Positions 17,526 through 25,682 of a DNA stretch of 43,691 nucleotides are shown in pieces (position 1 is the first letter of the stretch; each line of letters begins with the position of its first letter). Source of the DNA: Mycolicibacter algericus DSM 45454 (GTDB taxonomy: Bacteria; Actinomycetota; Actinomycetes; Mycobacteriales; Mycobacteriaceae). The stretch spans positions 1-43,691 of the forward strand of contig NZ_MVHC01000029.1 in the NCBI RefSeq assembly GCF_002086455.1, written 5' to 3'. The notes beneath the pieces are model-generated. The model worked only from the letters and a program-made list of their open reading frames with translations, had not been told where the DNA came from and did not search any database. A program made the translations under genes and the position numbers.

Positions 17526-18790
17526 TGCCAGCGCTGCTGGTGCTCGGCGTGGGTGCGCAGATACGCCCCGGGGCCGTAGAGCTCGTCGTAGAAATCGGTG
17601 TCCAGATGCTGGGCCTGCAGGTACATCAGCACATGCACGGTCGGCACGGTGCCGGGCAGCTTGCCGAAGGTGTCGTAGATGTAGGACGCCTCGACGGTGA
17701 CCAGTTCGGCGATGCCGTCCGGCGGCAGTGCTGAACCGCGCACCCCCGGACTGTCCGTCCACGGTCCCGCCGTCTCGCGGTGGGACGGACCGCCGAGGCC
17801 GAATTTACGGGCCACCAGCTTGGCCACGCCGTCGGCGACCGACGCGACGTGGGGCGGGCTGAGCGTCTCGAAGTGGCCGGGCAGTCCGGTGACATTCGGG
17901 AACGGCCAGCGCGGGTCGGTGTCGGCGACGAAGCCGAAGCCCGGTGCCCGCGGGTCACCTGAGCCGCCCAGCACCGACAGTCGGTCCAGGCCGTCGAAGA
18001 TCCAGCCGCCCAGGCCCATCGCCTGCAGGCCCAGCGCGCCGTTGTGGGCGGCGATCGACAGCTCGGCGCTGGCCTCGGTCAGCGTGTACTGCTCGACGAA
18101 CGACAACGGTATCGGGTCGTCGGCGTGCGCCAGCCCGGAAAACGCTTGGATGCCCGGGATTTCGCGGGCATTGATGTCGTCGCGGACCGGGTACCCGTTG
18201 GCCGCGAAGAACCACAGGTTCTCCAGCAGATGCTCGGCCAGATCCGCCACGGCGAACGCCAGCAGACTGCCCGGATGGTTGCCGATCCAGGTGTTGTGGC
18301 CTTCCATGTAGGGCTCTTCGCGAGGCAGCTGCAACCGGGAATCCGAGAGCCGCACATAGGAATCGGCGGTATGGCTGATCCGGCCCTCGAGGGTGTCGAA
18401 TTCCCGCGGCGGCTGATCGCGGGTCGGCAGCAGATAGCAGCCGGTGTCGTCGGTGAAGAACACCTGACTGGTGTGAAAGCCAGCCGCCGACGGCATAGCC
18501 CGGCCGGTGGCGCTGCCGGGGTAGTTCGGCAGTGCGGGGGCATAACCGGGGTGGTGCGCGATGCCGTCATGCCAGCCGGTGACACCGGCCATCAACGACA
18601 GCAGCAGCGCTCGCTCGACGTCGGAGAGCGGCTGCACGGGCCGGTGGCTGCGGTAGGCCAGGGGGCCGGCCGGAATGACGCCGCCGGCCGGGAACCGCCG
18701 CGACCGGCGCCCGGAGATGGCGGCGAACAGCCCGAACCCGGCCGCCTCGGTCAGCGCGGCTCGTTCGTGTTCGCTGATCGTCAGGCCCAT
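17516..18790 (-). CDS. Unrecognised 424-residue protein, faintly nitroreductase-like
   Basis: I do not recognise this protein with confidence. No signal peptide or membrane helix is seen. The N-terminal third (SRRFPAGGVIPAGPLAYRS, then PLSDVERALLLSLMAGVTG and RAMPSAAGFHTSQVFF) recalls the order of motifs in SagB-type nitroreductases, namely an SxR-F start, a helix ending in A-G, and a PSAG-like flavin-contact loop. The rest (ENLWFFAANGYPVRDDINAREIPG, GLGGWIFDGLDRLSVLGGSG) is also compatible with a flavoprotein of that fold but not decisive. It starts 7 bp after the hemophore-like gene, so they are probably co-transcribed; a role tied to heme or iron is only a guess. Its stop lies within the putative vapB operator. 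Confidence 0.75.
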   Translation of the reverse strand: MGLTISEHERAALTEAAGFGLFAAISGRRSRRFPAGGVIPAGPLAYRSHRPVQPLSDVERALLLSLMAGVTGWHDGIAHHPGYAPALPNYPGSATGRAMPSAAGFHTSQVFFTDDTGCYLLPTRDQPPREFDTLEGRISHTADSYVRLSDSRLQLPREEPYMEGHNTWIGNHPGSLLAFAVADLAEHLLENLWFFAANGYPVRDDINAREIPGIQAFSGLAHADDPIPLSFVEQYTLTEASAELSIAAHNGALGLQAMGLGGWIFDGLDRLSVLGGSGDPRAPGFGFVADTDPRWPFPNVTGLPGHFETLSPPHVASVADGVAKLVARKFGLGGPSHRETAGPWTDSPGVRGSALPPDGIAELVTVEASYIYDTFGKLPGTVPTVHVLMYLQAQHLDTDFYDELYGPGAYLRTHAEHQQRWHAS

Positions 18791-18797
18791 GGCGGAC

Positions 18798-19199
18798 CTA
18801 TTTGCTGACGGTCTCCAGCAGCATGGCCAGCTGGGTCGGTGAGACGGCGATCCCGCACTGGTTCTTCAGGTCGGTGAGCGGCTGGGCGATGCCCTGCAGG
18901 GTCGACAGTTGGTCGAGGTGGCCGACGAAGTAACCCTGCACCGAGGACCGGGCCTGCTCCGGCGGCATGGTGGCGGCATTGGTCAGCACGTCGTTGGCCT
19001 CCGGGTGCTCGTTGAGGAACACACCCGCCTGGCTCAGCACGCCGCTGGCGGTGCTGGACAGTCCGGCGGCCGTGCAGGGCGCCGGTGCGGCATCGGCAGC
19101 CGGAGCGGTGGTCCCGACCATTGCGGAAGCGGCCACCGCGCCGAGGATGCCGACGGCCGCCGCACCGATCGCCAGTCGAGAAGTCGTGGTCATGCGCAT
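18798..19199 (-). CDS. Hemophore-like exported heme-binding protein
   Basis: The 133-residue product resembles the mycobacterial hemophore-related family (Rv0203 type), small secreted proteins that bind heme outside the membrane. It has a signal peptide (residues 1 to about 38, ending TAPAADAAPA), then a small helical domain bracketed by two cysteines (PCTAAGLSS and NQCGIAVS), with the family-like phrases VLSQAGVFLNEHPEAN and VQGYFVGHLDQLSTLQGI. The ATG at 19,199 is preferred, with AAGGGA about 11 bases upstream; an ATG two codons later is possible. It follows aspB by 45 bp on the same strand and is followed at once by the 424-residue gene. Heme binding is family knowledge and not shown by the sequence alone. 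Confidence 0.8.
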   Translation of the reverse strand: MRMTTTSRLAIGAAAVGILGAVAASAMVGTTAPAADAAPAPCTAAGLSSTASGVLSQAGVFLNEHPEANDVLTNAATMPPEQARSSVQGYFVGHLDQLSTLQGIAQPLTDLKNQCGIAVSPTQLAMLLETVSK

Positions 19200-19244
19200 T
19201 GGCTGTGGTCCCTTCGATCAGGTGGGTCGAGCTTGGGGCTAAAC

Positions 19245-20435
19245 CTACCCGAGCGGCAGCCACCCGCGGATTCGGCGCAATGCTTCTTCGATGTCGGTGG
19301 TCGGGCCGGCGAACGACAGCCGCACGAAGGTGTTGCCCCGTTCGGTGTCGAAGTCGATACCCGGCGCCAGCGCGACACCGGTGTCGGCGAGCAGTCGCGC
19401 GCAGAACGCCAGCGAGTCGTCGGTGTGCCCGGCGACGTCGGCATAGACGTAGAACGCGCCGTCGGTGGGCGCCAACTTCTCGATGCCCATGGCCCGCAGC
19501 CCGTCGAGCAGCAGTGCCCGGTTGGCGGCGTAATGCCGCAGGTGGCCATCCGATTCGGCGATCGATTCTCCGGTGAAGGCAGCGACGGCGGCGTATTGGG
19601 ACAGCACCGGCGGGCAGATGGTGAAGTTGCCGGTGAGGCGGTCCACCGCGCGGCGCAGCGCCGCCGGCACCAGCAGCCAGCCCAGCCGCCAGCCGGTCAT
19701 CGCGAAATACTTGGAAAAGCTGTTGGCCACCACCGCGTTCCGCGAGGTCTGCCAGGCGCAGCTGGTCTGCGGGGCGCCGTCGTAGACCAGGCCGTGGTAG
19801 ACCTCGTCGCTGATCAGTCGCACCCCGGTCTCGTCGCACCAGGTGGCGATCGCGGCTAGCTCGGCGGGCTCCAAAACGGTGCCGGTCGGGTTGGCTGGGC
19901 TGGCGACGATCACCCCGGCCAACGGCCCGGTTTCAGCGAGCGCCGCAAGCATGGCCGCGGTGGGCTGGAAGCGCGTCTCGGGCCCGCACGGGATCTCGAC
20001 CACCTCGCAGCCCAGTGCGGTCAGGATGTTGCGGTAGCACGGGTAACCGGGGCTGGCGATCGCCACCCGCTCGCCGGCGTCGAAGCAGGCCAGAAATGCC
20101 AGCAGGAAACCGCCCGACGAACCGGTGGTCACCACCACGTCGTCGGGGTCGACGGCCAGGCCGTAGCGATCGGCGTAGGAGCCCGCGATCGCCGCGCGCA
20201 GCTCCGGGATCCCCAACGCGACGGTGTAGCCGAGCTGGTTGGCCCGCAGCGCCGCTGCGGCGGCGTCGCGCACCGGGCCCGGCGCACCTACGCTGGGCTG
20301 TCCGGCCGACAGGTTCACCAGATCGCCGTGGCTGCGTTGGCGTTCTGCGGCGGCCAGCCACACATCCATCACGTGGAACGGTGGGATGCCGGCACGCAGC
20401 GCGACGCCGCCGGAGCCGAGAGTCGAATCGGTCAT
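19245..20435 (-). CDS. aspB: Pyridoxal-phosphate aminotransferase (AspB, Rv3565-like)
   Basis: A fold-type I aminotransferase of 396 residues. The PLP lysine is at about 242 in NSFSKYFAMTGWRLGW; other family marks are VVTTGSSGGFLLAF (phosphate contacts), ASPANPTGT (Asn/Pro loop) and SDEVYHG (Asp and Tyr that hold the ring). The C-terminal arginine is in FVRLSF. In M. tuberculosis the orthologue follows fadE33, as it nearly does here, where two extra genes intervene. The start ATG is 4 bp after the lipase stop. The substrate is unknown; inclusion in the KstR2-type operon suggests use of an amino or keto acid linked to steroid breakdown, but that is inference. Confidence 0.9.
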   Translation of the reverse strand: MTDSTLGSGGVALRAGIPPFHVMDVWLAAAERQRSHGDLVNLSAGQPSVGAPGPVRDAAAAALRANQLGYTVALGIPELRAAIAGSYADRYGLAVDPDDVVVTTGSSGGFLLAFLACFDAGERVAIASPGYPCYRNILTALGCEVVEIPCGPETRFQPTAAMLAALAETGPLAGVIVASPANPTGTVLEPAELAAIATWCDETGVRLISDEVYHGLVYDGAPQTSCAWQTSRNAVVANSFSKYFAMTGWRLGWLLVPAALRRAVDRLTGNFTICPPVLSQYAAVAAFTGESIAESDGHLRHYAANRALLLDGLRAMGIEKLAPTDGAFYVYADVAGHTDDSLAFCARLLADTGVALAPGIDFDTERGNTFVRLSFAGPTTDIEEALRRIRGWLPLG

Positions 20436-20439
20436 GAAC

Positions 20440-21627
20440 TCAACCTGCCATGACCCGCTGCAGGAAACGGGTGGAGTCGGGCATCGAGGCGATCACCGTG
20501 CCGGAATGGTCCTGGTCGGGGTAGATATGCAGCTCCACATCCTGGTGGTTGTCGGTCAGTTGCTGATACAGCGTCTGGGTGGAAAGCGGGGGGACATCGC
20601 TGTCGAGCAGCCCTTGGCCCAGAAAGATCGGTCGGCTGTAACCCTCGGTGGGCGTGCCCATGAAGCTGTCCAGCGCCGCGTCGATGCCGGGCAGTGAGCT
20701 GACCGGGGCGCTGAACAAGTCGTTGAGCGTGGTGGTCCCGACCCGCTGATCCAGGGCCGGTTTGCACAGCGACTGTGCGGCGTCGGCCAACTCGCGGCCG
20801 CGCGGAGTCAGCACAGTGTCGATCCCGAGTTCGGGGTGTGCCTCGCGCAGCGCGGCGAGGATGTAGGAGGTGTAGCTGATCGCCGCCGGTGGTGTCTGAC
20901 GCGGGGCCAGGCCCGGCCCGGCCTGCCCGAACACCCGCTCGATGTTGGCGGGTGTTCCGGTGGCCACGACGCCCCGGTAGTCGAGTCCGGCGCCTGTGGT
21001 CAGCCGGTCGGCCCACCAGGCGCTGTTGACCGCCGCGCCGCCGCCCTGCGATTGGCCGACGATCGCCCATTTCGGCGACAGTGGCAGGTCCAAGTGATGA
21101 ACCGCGCGTACCGAGTCCACCACCGAATGCGCTTCGGCGGTGCTGTTGAGGTAGCTCATCAGTCCCGGGGTGCCCAGGCCGGCGTAGTCGGTGCCGACGA
21201 CGACGTAGCCCTGGTCGAGCCAGTGCGTCAGGTACTCGTCGTCTCGGGCGCTGCGGGGCAGCGCCGATGGCGTGCAGTCGTCGCCCAGGCCTACGGTGCC
21301 GTGTGCCCAGGCGACCACCGGCCATCCACCGGGTGGCGGGGCGGTGCGCGGGGTGAAGACGGCCGCCGTGCTGACCGCCGGTTCGGCGTGCTGGTCGACG
21401 GTGGCGTACAGGATGCGGAACGCCTCGCCGGCACCGTGCACCGACAACGCCGGGTCCAGCGGCACCGCGGTGACCAGCCCCCCGGCCGCGGGGATCGGCC
21501 CGGCGTAGTCGCGGGCGTCCAGGCCGGACCAGGCCGGTGCGGTGGTGGCGGCGACCGGACCGGCGGTTGTCAGGGCGCACACCAGCATTGCCAGCAGAGC
21601 CGCGGCCAGCCGACGGTTCGCGGTCAC
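20440..21627 (-). CDS. Exported alpha/beta-hydrolase, secretory lipase (LIP) family
   Basis: The 395-residue product has a signal peptide (NRRLAAALLAMLVCALTTAG, cleavage near VAATTAPA) and looks like PF03583 secretory lipases and cutinase-like esterases of mycobacteria. Motifs are AWAHGTVGLGDDCTPS (oxyanion region), VGQSQGGGAA with the nucleophile serine, LLDSDVPPLSTQTLYQQL around the acid, and YPDQDHSGTV with the histidine. The frame is open further upstream, but the GTG at 21,627 is chosen: it overlaps the previous stop in GTGA and places the signal peptide at the N-terminus. It is absent from the M. tuberculosis version of this operon. An ester or lipid substrate outside the membrane is inferred. 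Confidence 0.85.
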   Translation of the reverse strand: MTANRRLAAALLAMLVCALTTAGPVAATTAPAWSGLDARDYAGPIPAAGGLVTAVPLDPALSVHGAGEAFRILYATVDQHAEPAVSTAAVFTPRTAPPPGGWPVVAWAHGTVGLGDDCTPSALPRSARDDEYLTHWLDQGYVVVGTDYAGLGTPGLMSYLNSTAEAHSVVDSVRAVHHLDLPLSPKWAIVGQSQGGGAAVNSAWWADRLTTGAGLDYRGVVATGTPANIERVFGQAGPGLAPRQTPPAAISYTSYILAALREAHPELGIDTVLTPRGRELADAAQSLCKPALDQRVGTTTLNDLFSAPVSSLPGIDAALDSFMGTPTEGYSRPIFLGQGLLDSDVPPLSTQTLYQQLTDNHQDVELHIYPDQDHSGTVIASMPDSTRFLQRVMAG

Positions 21628-22610
21628 GTGGTGATCTCCAGAAACGTGAACGGTTCGGTGACCACGAATTCCGCTGAGCTCTCGCCGGCGAACGTGTTGG
21701 ATTCGTCGCGGCCCAGGTCCAGCTTGCGCGCCGGTGCACCCTCGGACAGGTCGAGTTTGTTCAGGTCCACCCAGAAGACGTTGGGCGTCAACGCCGACTC
21801 GAAGCAGTACAGCTTGCGGGTGTGGTGGGCGACGGTGCGCCACCGGGTGGAGGAGATATTCGGTTCGTCCGGTGTGGAGATGCCGAACGGGACCGACACG
21901 TTGCGCACCACGCTGAACACCGAGGCGAGCGCGATCTTGGGGTCTTCGACCTTGGGTATCGCGTTGACGTAGAACGATGCCCGCGCGAACCGGTCGGCGG
22001 CCCGGTTGGTGCCCGGCAGCATGACGGTGCCGCCGAGTTGTTCCCAGTAGGCGTTGACGGCGAGTTGCTGTTCGAAGATCGGGGAGTTCGTCATCACCTG
22101 ATAGTCGCGACTGTGGTGGATGACCTGTTTGCCGCCAACGTATTCCACGATCGCACTGTCACCGCCGCTGTCCGACATCGACAGGTGCAGGGTGGCCAGC
22201 CGCTCTTCGCCGGGCACGCCTTCGGTGAGCACATCGAACGGTTCGGTCTGCAGTGCTGCGACCGCATCGGCCACCGTGGCGAAGTTGTCGAGCATGTACT
22301 GGGCCCACGTCGCGACGGACATCACCGGGCGGGAAGCGTCGCGGGAGGGATACTCCGACTCGGCCAGCCACAGCAGGTTGGCCGACAGGCCGGCCTCGTT
22401 CAATCCGTCGGTGGTGCAGATGTCGTAGCCGGTGGCCACCACGCTGCCGTACTTCGCGGTCCACTCGATGGAGTTCGCTCCGGCCCGCCCGTCGCGCTTC
22501 ACGCCGCGCGGCAACGACCACAGGTTGGTTGCCAGATCCAGCTTCCAGTCCATCGACCGTCCGGTGAGGATGTTGCCATTGGGGCCCAGGTAAACCAATC
22601 GGGTGCACAT
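21624..22610 (-). CDS. Choloylglycine-hydrolase-family Ntn hydrolase
   Basis: Enzymes of this family (bile salt hydrolases, penicillin V acylases) cut linear amide bonds with an N-terminal cysteine. The 328-residue product has Cys2 directly after Met1 (MCTR), Arg18 and Asp21 (GRSMDW), Asn175 (VMTNSP) and an RFARA arginine near 207, matching the catalytic set of bile salt hydrolases by position for the first four. GLNEAGLSANLLW is also family-typical. No signal peptide is present. It starts 19 bp after fadE33 and shares a GTGA overlap with the exported lipase. Whether the substrate is a bile-acid conjugate, an N-acyl amino acid or a beta-lactam cannot be told from sequence; steroid conjugates are suggested by context only. 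Confidence 0.85.
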   Translation of the reverse strand: MCTRLVYLGPNGNILTGRSMDWKLDLATNLWSLPRGVKRDGRAGANSIEWTAKYGSVVATGYDICTTDGLNEAGLSANLLWLAESEYPSRDASRPVMSVATWAQYMLDNFATVADAVAALQTEPFDVLTEGVPGEERLATLHLSMSDSGGDSAIVEYVGGKQVIHHSRDYQVMTNSPIFEQQLAVNAYWEQLGGTVMLPGTNRAADRFARASFYVNAIPKVEDPKIALASVFSVVRNVSVPFGISTPDEPNISSTRWRTVAHHTRKLYCFESALTPNVFWVDLNKLDLSEGAPARKLDLGRDESNTFAGESSAEFVVTEPFTFLEITT

Positions 22611-22629
22611 GTGTCTACCCTACGGGCTT

Positions 22630-23586
22630 CTAGAACACCTCGGCCTGTAACCGCCGCAGGTGTTCGGCCGCCTGGCCGAGCAGCTGCGAACTGCCGTGCG
22701 CGCGTTTGAAATAAAGCTGGATGTCGCTTTCCCAAGTGATCGCGATGCCGCCGTGCAGTTGGACCGCCTCACCGGCGACCTTGGAGAATGCCTCGCTGGC
22801 AACGACTCTGGCCAGTGCGGCCGACGTCGCCGACGGCTCGGCGATCGCGTCGTCGACGACGGCCCGGGCGGCCGAGACGGCCACGTACAGGTCGGCCATC
22901 CGGTGCTTGAGGGCCTGGAAGCTGCCGATCGGCCGGCCGAACTGCACCCGGTCCTTGGTGTACTGCACGGTCAGGTCCAGACAGCGGGTAGCCGCGCCGA
23001 TCTGTTCGGCGGCCAGCAGGATCGCCGCACAGTCGGCGATACCGGGGTCGGCGCCGATCGGCTCGGTCTGCTCGGCGGTGACCCGGCCCAGCCGGCGGGT
23101 GGGGTCCATGGTCGCCACCGGCTCCGCGGTGAAAGAGGTCCACCGGGTGAGCTGATCGCCGTCGGTGCCGACGACAACGTCACCCGCTCCCACCAGATCA
23201 CCGTTGACGGCGTAATCGGTATCGAAGACAACCGCTCCGATCGCGCCGCCTTCCGCCAGCTGCTCAAGGGCCGTGGCGTCGGGCTCGGGTCCGGCCAGCA
23301 GCGCCAACTCCGCCAGCACGGTACCCAACAACGGTGTGGGCACCAATGCTTTGCCCAGCTCCTCGAGAACCACGGCCGCGTCACCCAGTTCACCGCCGGC
23401 CCCGCCGAGCTCCTCGGGTACCACCAGGGCGGCCGCACCGACCTGTTCGCAGAGCACCTGCCACAGCGTCTCGTCGTAACCGCGCTCGGACTCCATGGCC
23501 GCACGTACCGCTTCGGGCGCGGCGTGCTTTTCGACCAGCGCTGCCACGGTCTGGCGCAGCAGGTCGCGCTCCTCGTTACGGGCCAC
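22630..23586 (-). CDS. fadE33: Acyl-CoA dehydrogenase FadE33
   Basis: One of the small steroid-type acyl-CoA dehydrogenases of the KstR2 regulon that work on CoA esters from the last two steroid rings, probably as heteromers with a larger partner. The product is 318 residues, short for the general family (about 380) but normal for this sub-type. Visible are the N-terminal helix (ERDLLRQTVAALVEKHA), VPEELGGAGGELGDAAVVLEELGKA, and the C-terminal part RPIGSFQALKHRMADLY and QLHGGIAITWESDIQLYFKRA. The start GTG at 23,586 is adjacent to the fadE32 stop with no gap. Assignment as FadE33 and not FadE32 rests on gene order; no activity is implied by the sequence alone. Confidence 0.88.
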   Translation of the reverse strand: MARNEERDLLRQTVAALVEKHAAPEAVRAAMESERGYDETLWQVLCEQVGAAALVVPEELGGAGGELGDAAVVLEELGKALVPTPLLGTVLAELALLAGPEPDATALEQLAEGGAIGAVVFDTDYAVNGDLVGAGDVVVGTDGDQLTRWTSFTAEPVATMDPTRRLGRVTAEQTEPIGADPGIADCAAILLAAEQIGAATRCLDLTVQYTKDRVQFGRPIGSFQALKHRMADLYVAVSAARAVVDDAIAEPSATSAALARVVASEAFSKVAGEAVQLHGGIAITWESDIQLYFKRAHGSSQLLGQAAEHLRRLQAEVF

Positions 23587-24552
23587 TTAGATCGCCTCCA
23601 ACACTCGCCGCCGGTGGGCGGTGACGTCGCCCCAGGCCGGACGCACGGCTTGCACCCGCAGCAGCCACAGCGACAGGTCGCATTCGCTGGTGAAGCCGAT
23701 GGCGCCGTGGGTCTGCAACGCCGAATGTGCCGCCAGCAGAGCGGCGTCGGACGCAGCCACCTTCGCGGCGCTGACGTCGCGAGCGGTGTCGGCCGAGTCC
23801 TGCGACAGCGAGAGCGCCGCCCCGTACACCAACGGGCGGGCCAGCTCCAAAGCGATGTGCACGTCGGCCAGCTTGTGCTTGATCGCCTGGTAGCCGCCGA
23901 TCACCCGGCCGAACTGGGTGCGCTGCTTGGCGTAGTCGACGCTCGCGTTCAGCATGGCCTGCCCGGCCCCGATCAGCTGCGCTGCGGTGGCCAGGGCGCC
24001 CACCTCGTAGGCGCGGGCGGTGTCGGCGTCCCAGGAGTCACCGGTGGCAGTGACGTCGAAGACGCCCCGGCTGGGGTCTACCGAGGCGTGTCGGGTGCCG
24101 GCCTGCGCCGTGCCGGCCCGGCCGCTCTCGGCGTGCAACACCAGATCGGCGCGGTCGGCGTCGAGCGCGCGGGGGGTGTGCGGCGGCAGCGCCACGGTGG
24201 CGATCAGCTCACCGGCGGCGAGGGCGGCCAGCTGCGCTGCGGCGTCGGGTGCGCCGGCCAGCAGCACGGGTGCCACCGCAATCGATTCCACCACCGGCCC
24301 CGGCACACACCAGCGCCCCAACGCCTCGATGGCCAGCATCAGATCGACGGGGTGGGCGCCGATGCCGTCGTGCTCTTCGGGAACCGCCAGCGCGGTGACA
24401 CCGAGTTCGGCGAGTTGGTTCCACACCCGACGTCCGGCGTCGGGCTCGTCGTGGGACCAGGCGCGCACCGCGCCCGGCACGTCGGCCGCGGCCAGCGCGG
24501 CGTCGATGCTGGCCGCGAAGTCACGCTGGTCTTGGTCTAGATCGAATTTCAC
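23587..24552 (-). CDS. fadE32: Acyl-CoA dehydrogenase FadE32
   Basis: The 321-residue product is the second short acyl-CoA dehydrogenase of the operon. It begins MKFDLDQDQRDFAASIDAAL, carries ALAVPEEHDGIGAHPVDLMLAIEALG, and ends with FGRVIGGYQAIKHKLADVHIALE and LQTHGAIGFTSECDLSLWLLR. In M. tuberculosis FadE32 is implicated in the late C/D-ring steps, after EchA20 and IpdAB, and the fadE31-32-33 products are thought to pair. The GTG start at 24,552 overlaps the fadE31 stop in GTGA, and fadE33 follows without a gap, so the three are translated in step. The name is given by order; the exact division of labour is not visible. Confidence 0.88.
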   Translation of the reverse strand: MKFDLDQDQRDFAASIDAALAAADVPGAVRAWSHDEPDAGRRVWNQLAELGVTALAVPEEHDGIGAHPVDLMLAIEALGRWCVPGPVVESIAVAPVLLAGAPDAAAQLAALAAGELIATVALPPHTPRALDADRADLVLHAESGRAGTAQAGTRHASVDPSRGVFDVTATGDSWDADTARAYEVGALATAAQLIGAGQAMLNASVDYAKQRTQFGRVIGGYQAIKHKLADVHIALELARPLVYGAALSLSQDSADTARDVSAAKVAASDAALLAAHSALQTHGAIGFTSECDLSLWLLRVQAVRPAWGDVTAHRRRVLEAI

Positions 24553-25682
24553 TTCTTCTCCCGGGGCAGGCCCAGCAGCCGCTCGGCGATGATATTGCGC
24601 TGGATCTCGTTGGTGCCGGCGTAGATCGGGCCACCGAGGGCGAACAGGTAGCCGTGGGTCCAGGCGTCGGCGAGCTCGCCGTCGGCGCCGCGGATGTCCA
24701 GGCCGGTCTGGTGCAGCGCGACGTCGAGATCGGACCAGAACACCTTGGTGACCGAGGACTCCGCGCCCAGTTCACCGCCGGCGGCCAGCCGGGTCACGGT
24801 GCCGAAGGTCTGCAGCCGGTAGGCCTGCGCGGCGATCCAGGCGTCGGCCACCCGATCGGTGAACGCCGGGTCGCTGCCGTGCTCGCGCCACAGCGCCACC
24901 AGCTTCTCGGCCCCCACCAGGAACCGGGCCGGGCTGCGCAGGCTCATGCCGCGCTCATTGCTCGACGTGCTCATCGCGGCGCGCCAGCCCTCGCCGGCCA
25001 CACCGATCACGTCGTTGTCCGGTACGAACACGTCGTCGAGGAAGATCTCGCCGAAACCGGTCTCGCCGCCGAGCTGCTCGATGGCGCGCACGGTGATCCC
25101 GGGCGCCTTGAGGTCGAACATGAAGTAGGTCAACCCGTGGTGGCGCTGGGCCTCCGGGTCCGAGCGGAACAAGCCGAAGCCGCGCTCACCGAACGGGGCG
25201 CGCGAGCTCCAGATCTTCTGTCCGTTGAGCTTCCAGCCGCCCTCGACCTTGGTGGCCGTCGACCGCAGCGACGCCAGGTCGCTGCCGGACTCCGGCTCCG
25301 ACCATGCCTGCGCCCAGATCTCCTCGCCGCTGGCCATCTTCGGCAGCACCCGGTCCAGTTGTTCTTCGGTGCCGTGTGCGAACAGCGTCGGCGCCAGCAT
25401 CGAGGTGCCGTTTGCGCTGGCTCGCCCCGGCGCGCCCGCACGGAAGTACTCCTCCTCGAACACCACCCACTGCAGCAGGGTGGCGTCGCGCCCGCCGTAT
25501 TTCTCCGGCCAGGCGATCACCGACAGGCCGGCGTCGTACAGCACCTTGTCCCAACGGCGGTGCTGTTCGAACCCCTCGGCGGTGTCGTAGGACGCCACCG
25601 GGAACTTGTCTTGGTTCGCCGCCAGGAACTCGCGGACCTCCGTGCGGAAGGCCTCGGTCTCGGCATCGAAATTCAAGTCCAT
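24549..25682 (-). CDS. fadE31: Acyl-CoA dehydrogenase FadE31
   Basis: A full-length (377 residues) acyl-CoA dehydrogenase. Features are the helical N-terminus (DLNFDAETEAFRTEVREFLA), WPEKYGGRDATLLQWVVFEEEY, QAWSEPESGSDLASLRSTA (FAD and substrate strand), WKLNGQKIWSSRA, and the C-terminal GPIYAGTNEIQRNIIAERLLGLP. It probably forms a heteromer with one of the shorter FadE32/33 subunits, as reported for other mycobacterial steroid FadE pairs. The start codon follows the fadD3 stop with no gap. It acts on CoA esters derived from steroid rings C and D in the KstR2 pathway. Confidence 0.92.
   Translation of the reverse strand: MDLNFDAETEAFRTEVREFLAANQDKFPVASYDTAEGFEQHRRWDKVLYDAGLSVIAWPEKYGGRDATLLQWVVFEEEYFRAGAPGRASANGTSMLAPTLFAHGTEEQLDRVLPKMASGEEIWAQAWSEPESGSDLASLRSTATKVEGGWKLNGQKIWSSRAPFGERGFGLFRSDPEAQRHHGLTYFMFDLKAPGITVRAIEQLGGETGFGEIFLDDVFVPDNDVIGVAGEGWRAAMSTSSNERGMSLRSPARFLVGAEKLVALWREHGSDPAFTDRVADAWIAAQAYRLQTFGTVTRLAAGGELGAESSVTKVFWSDLDVALHQTGLDIRGADGELADAWTHGYLFALGGPIYAGTNEIQRNIIAERLLGLPREKK

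Noticed and set aside
22660..24540. 626-residue plus-strand frame opposite fadE32 and fadE33
   Set aside because: Shadow frame rich in Gly, Arg and His, antisense to conserved genes.
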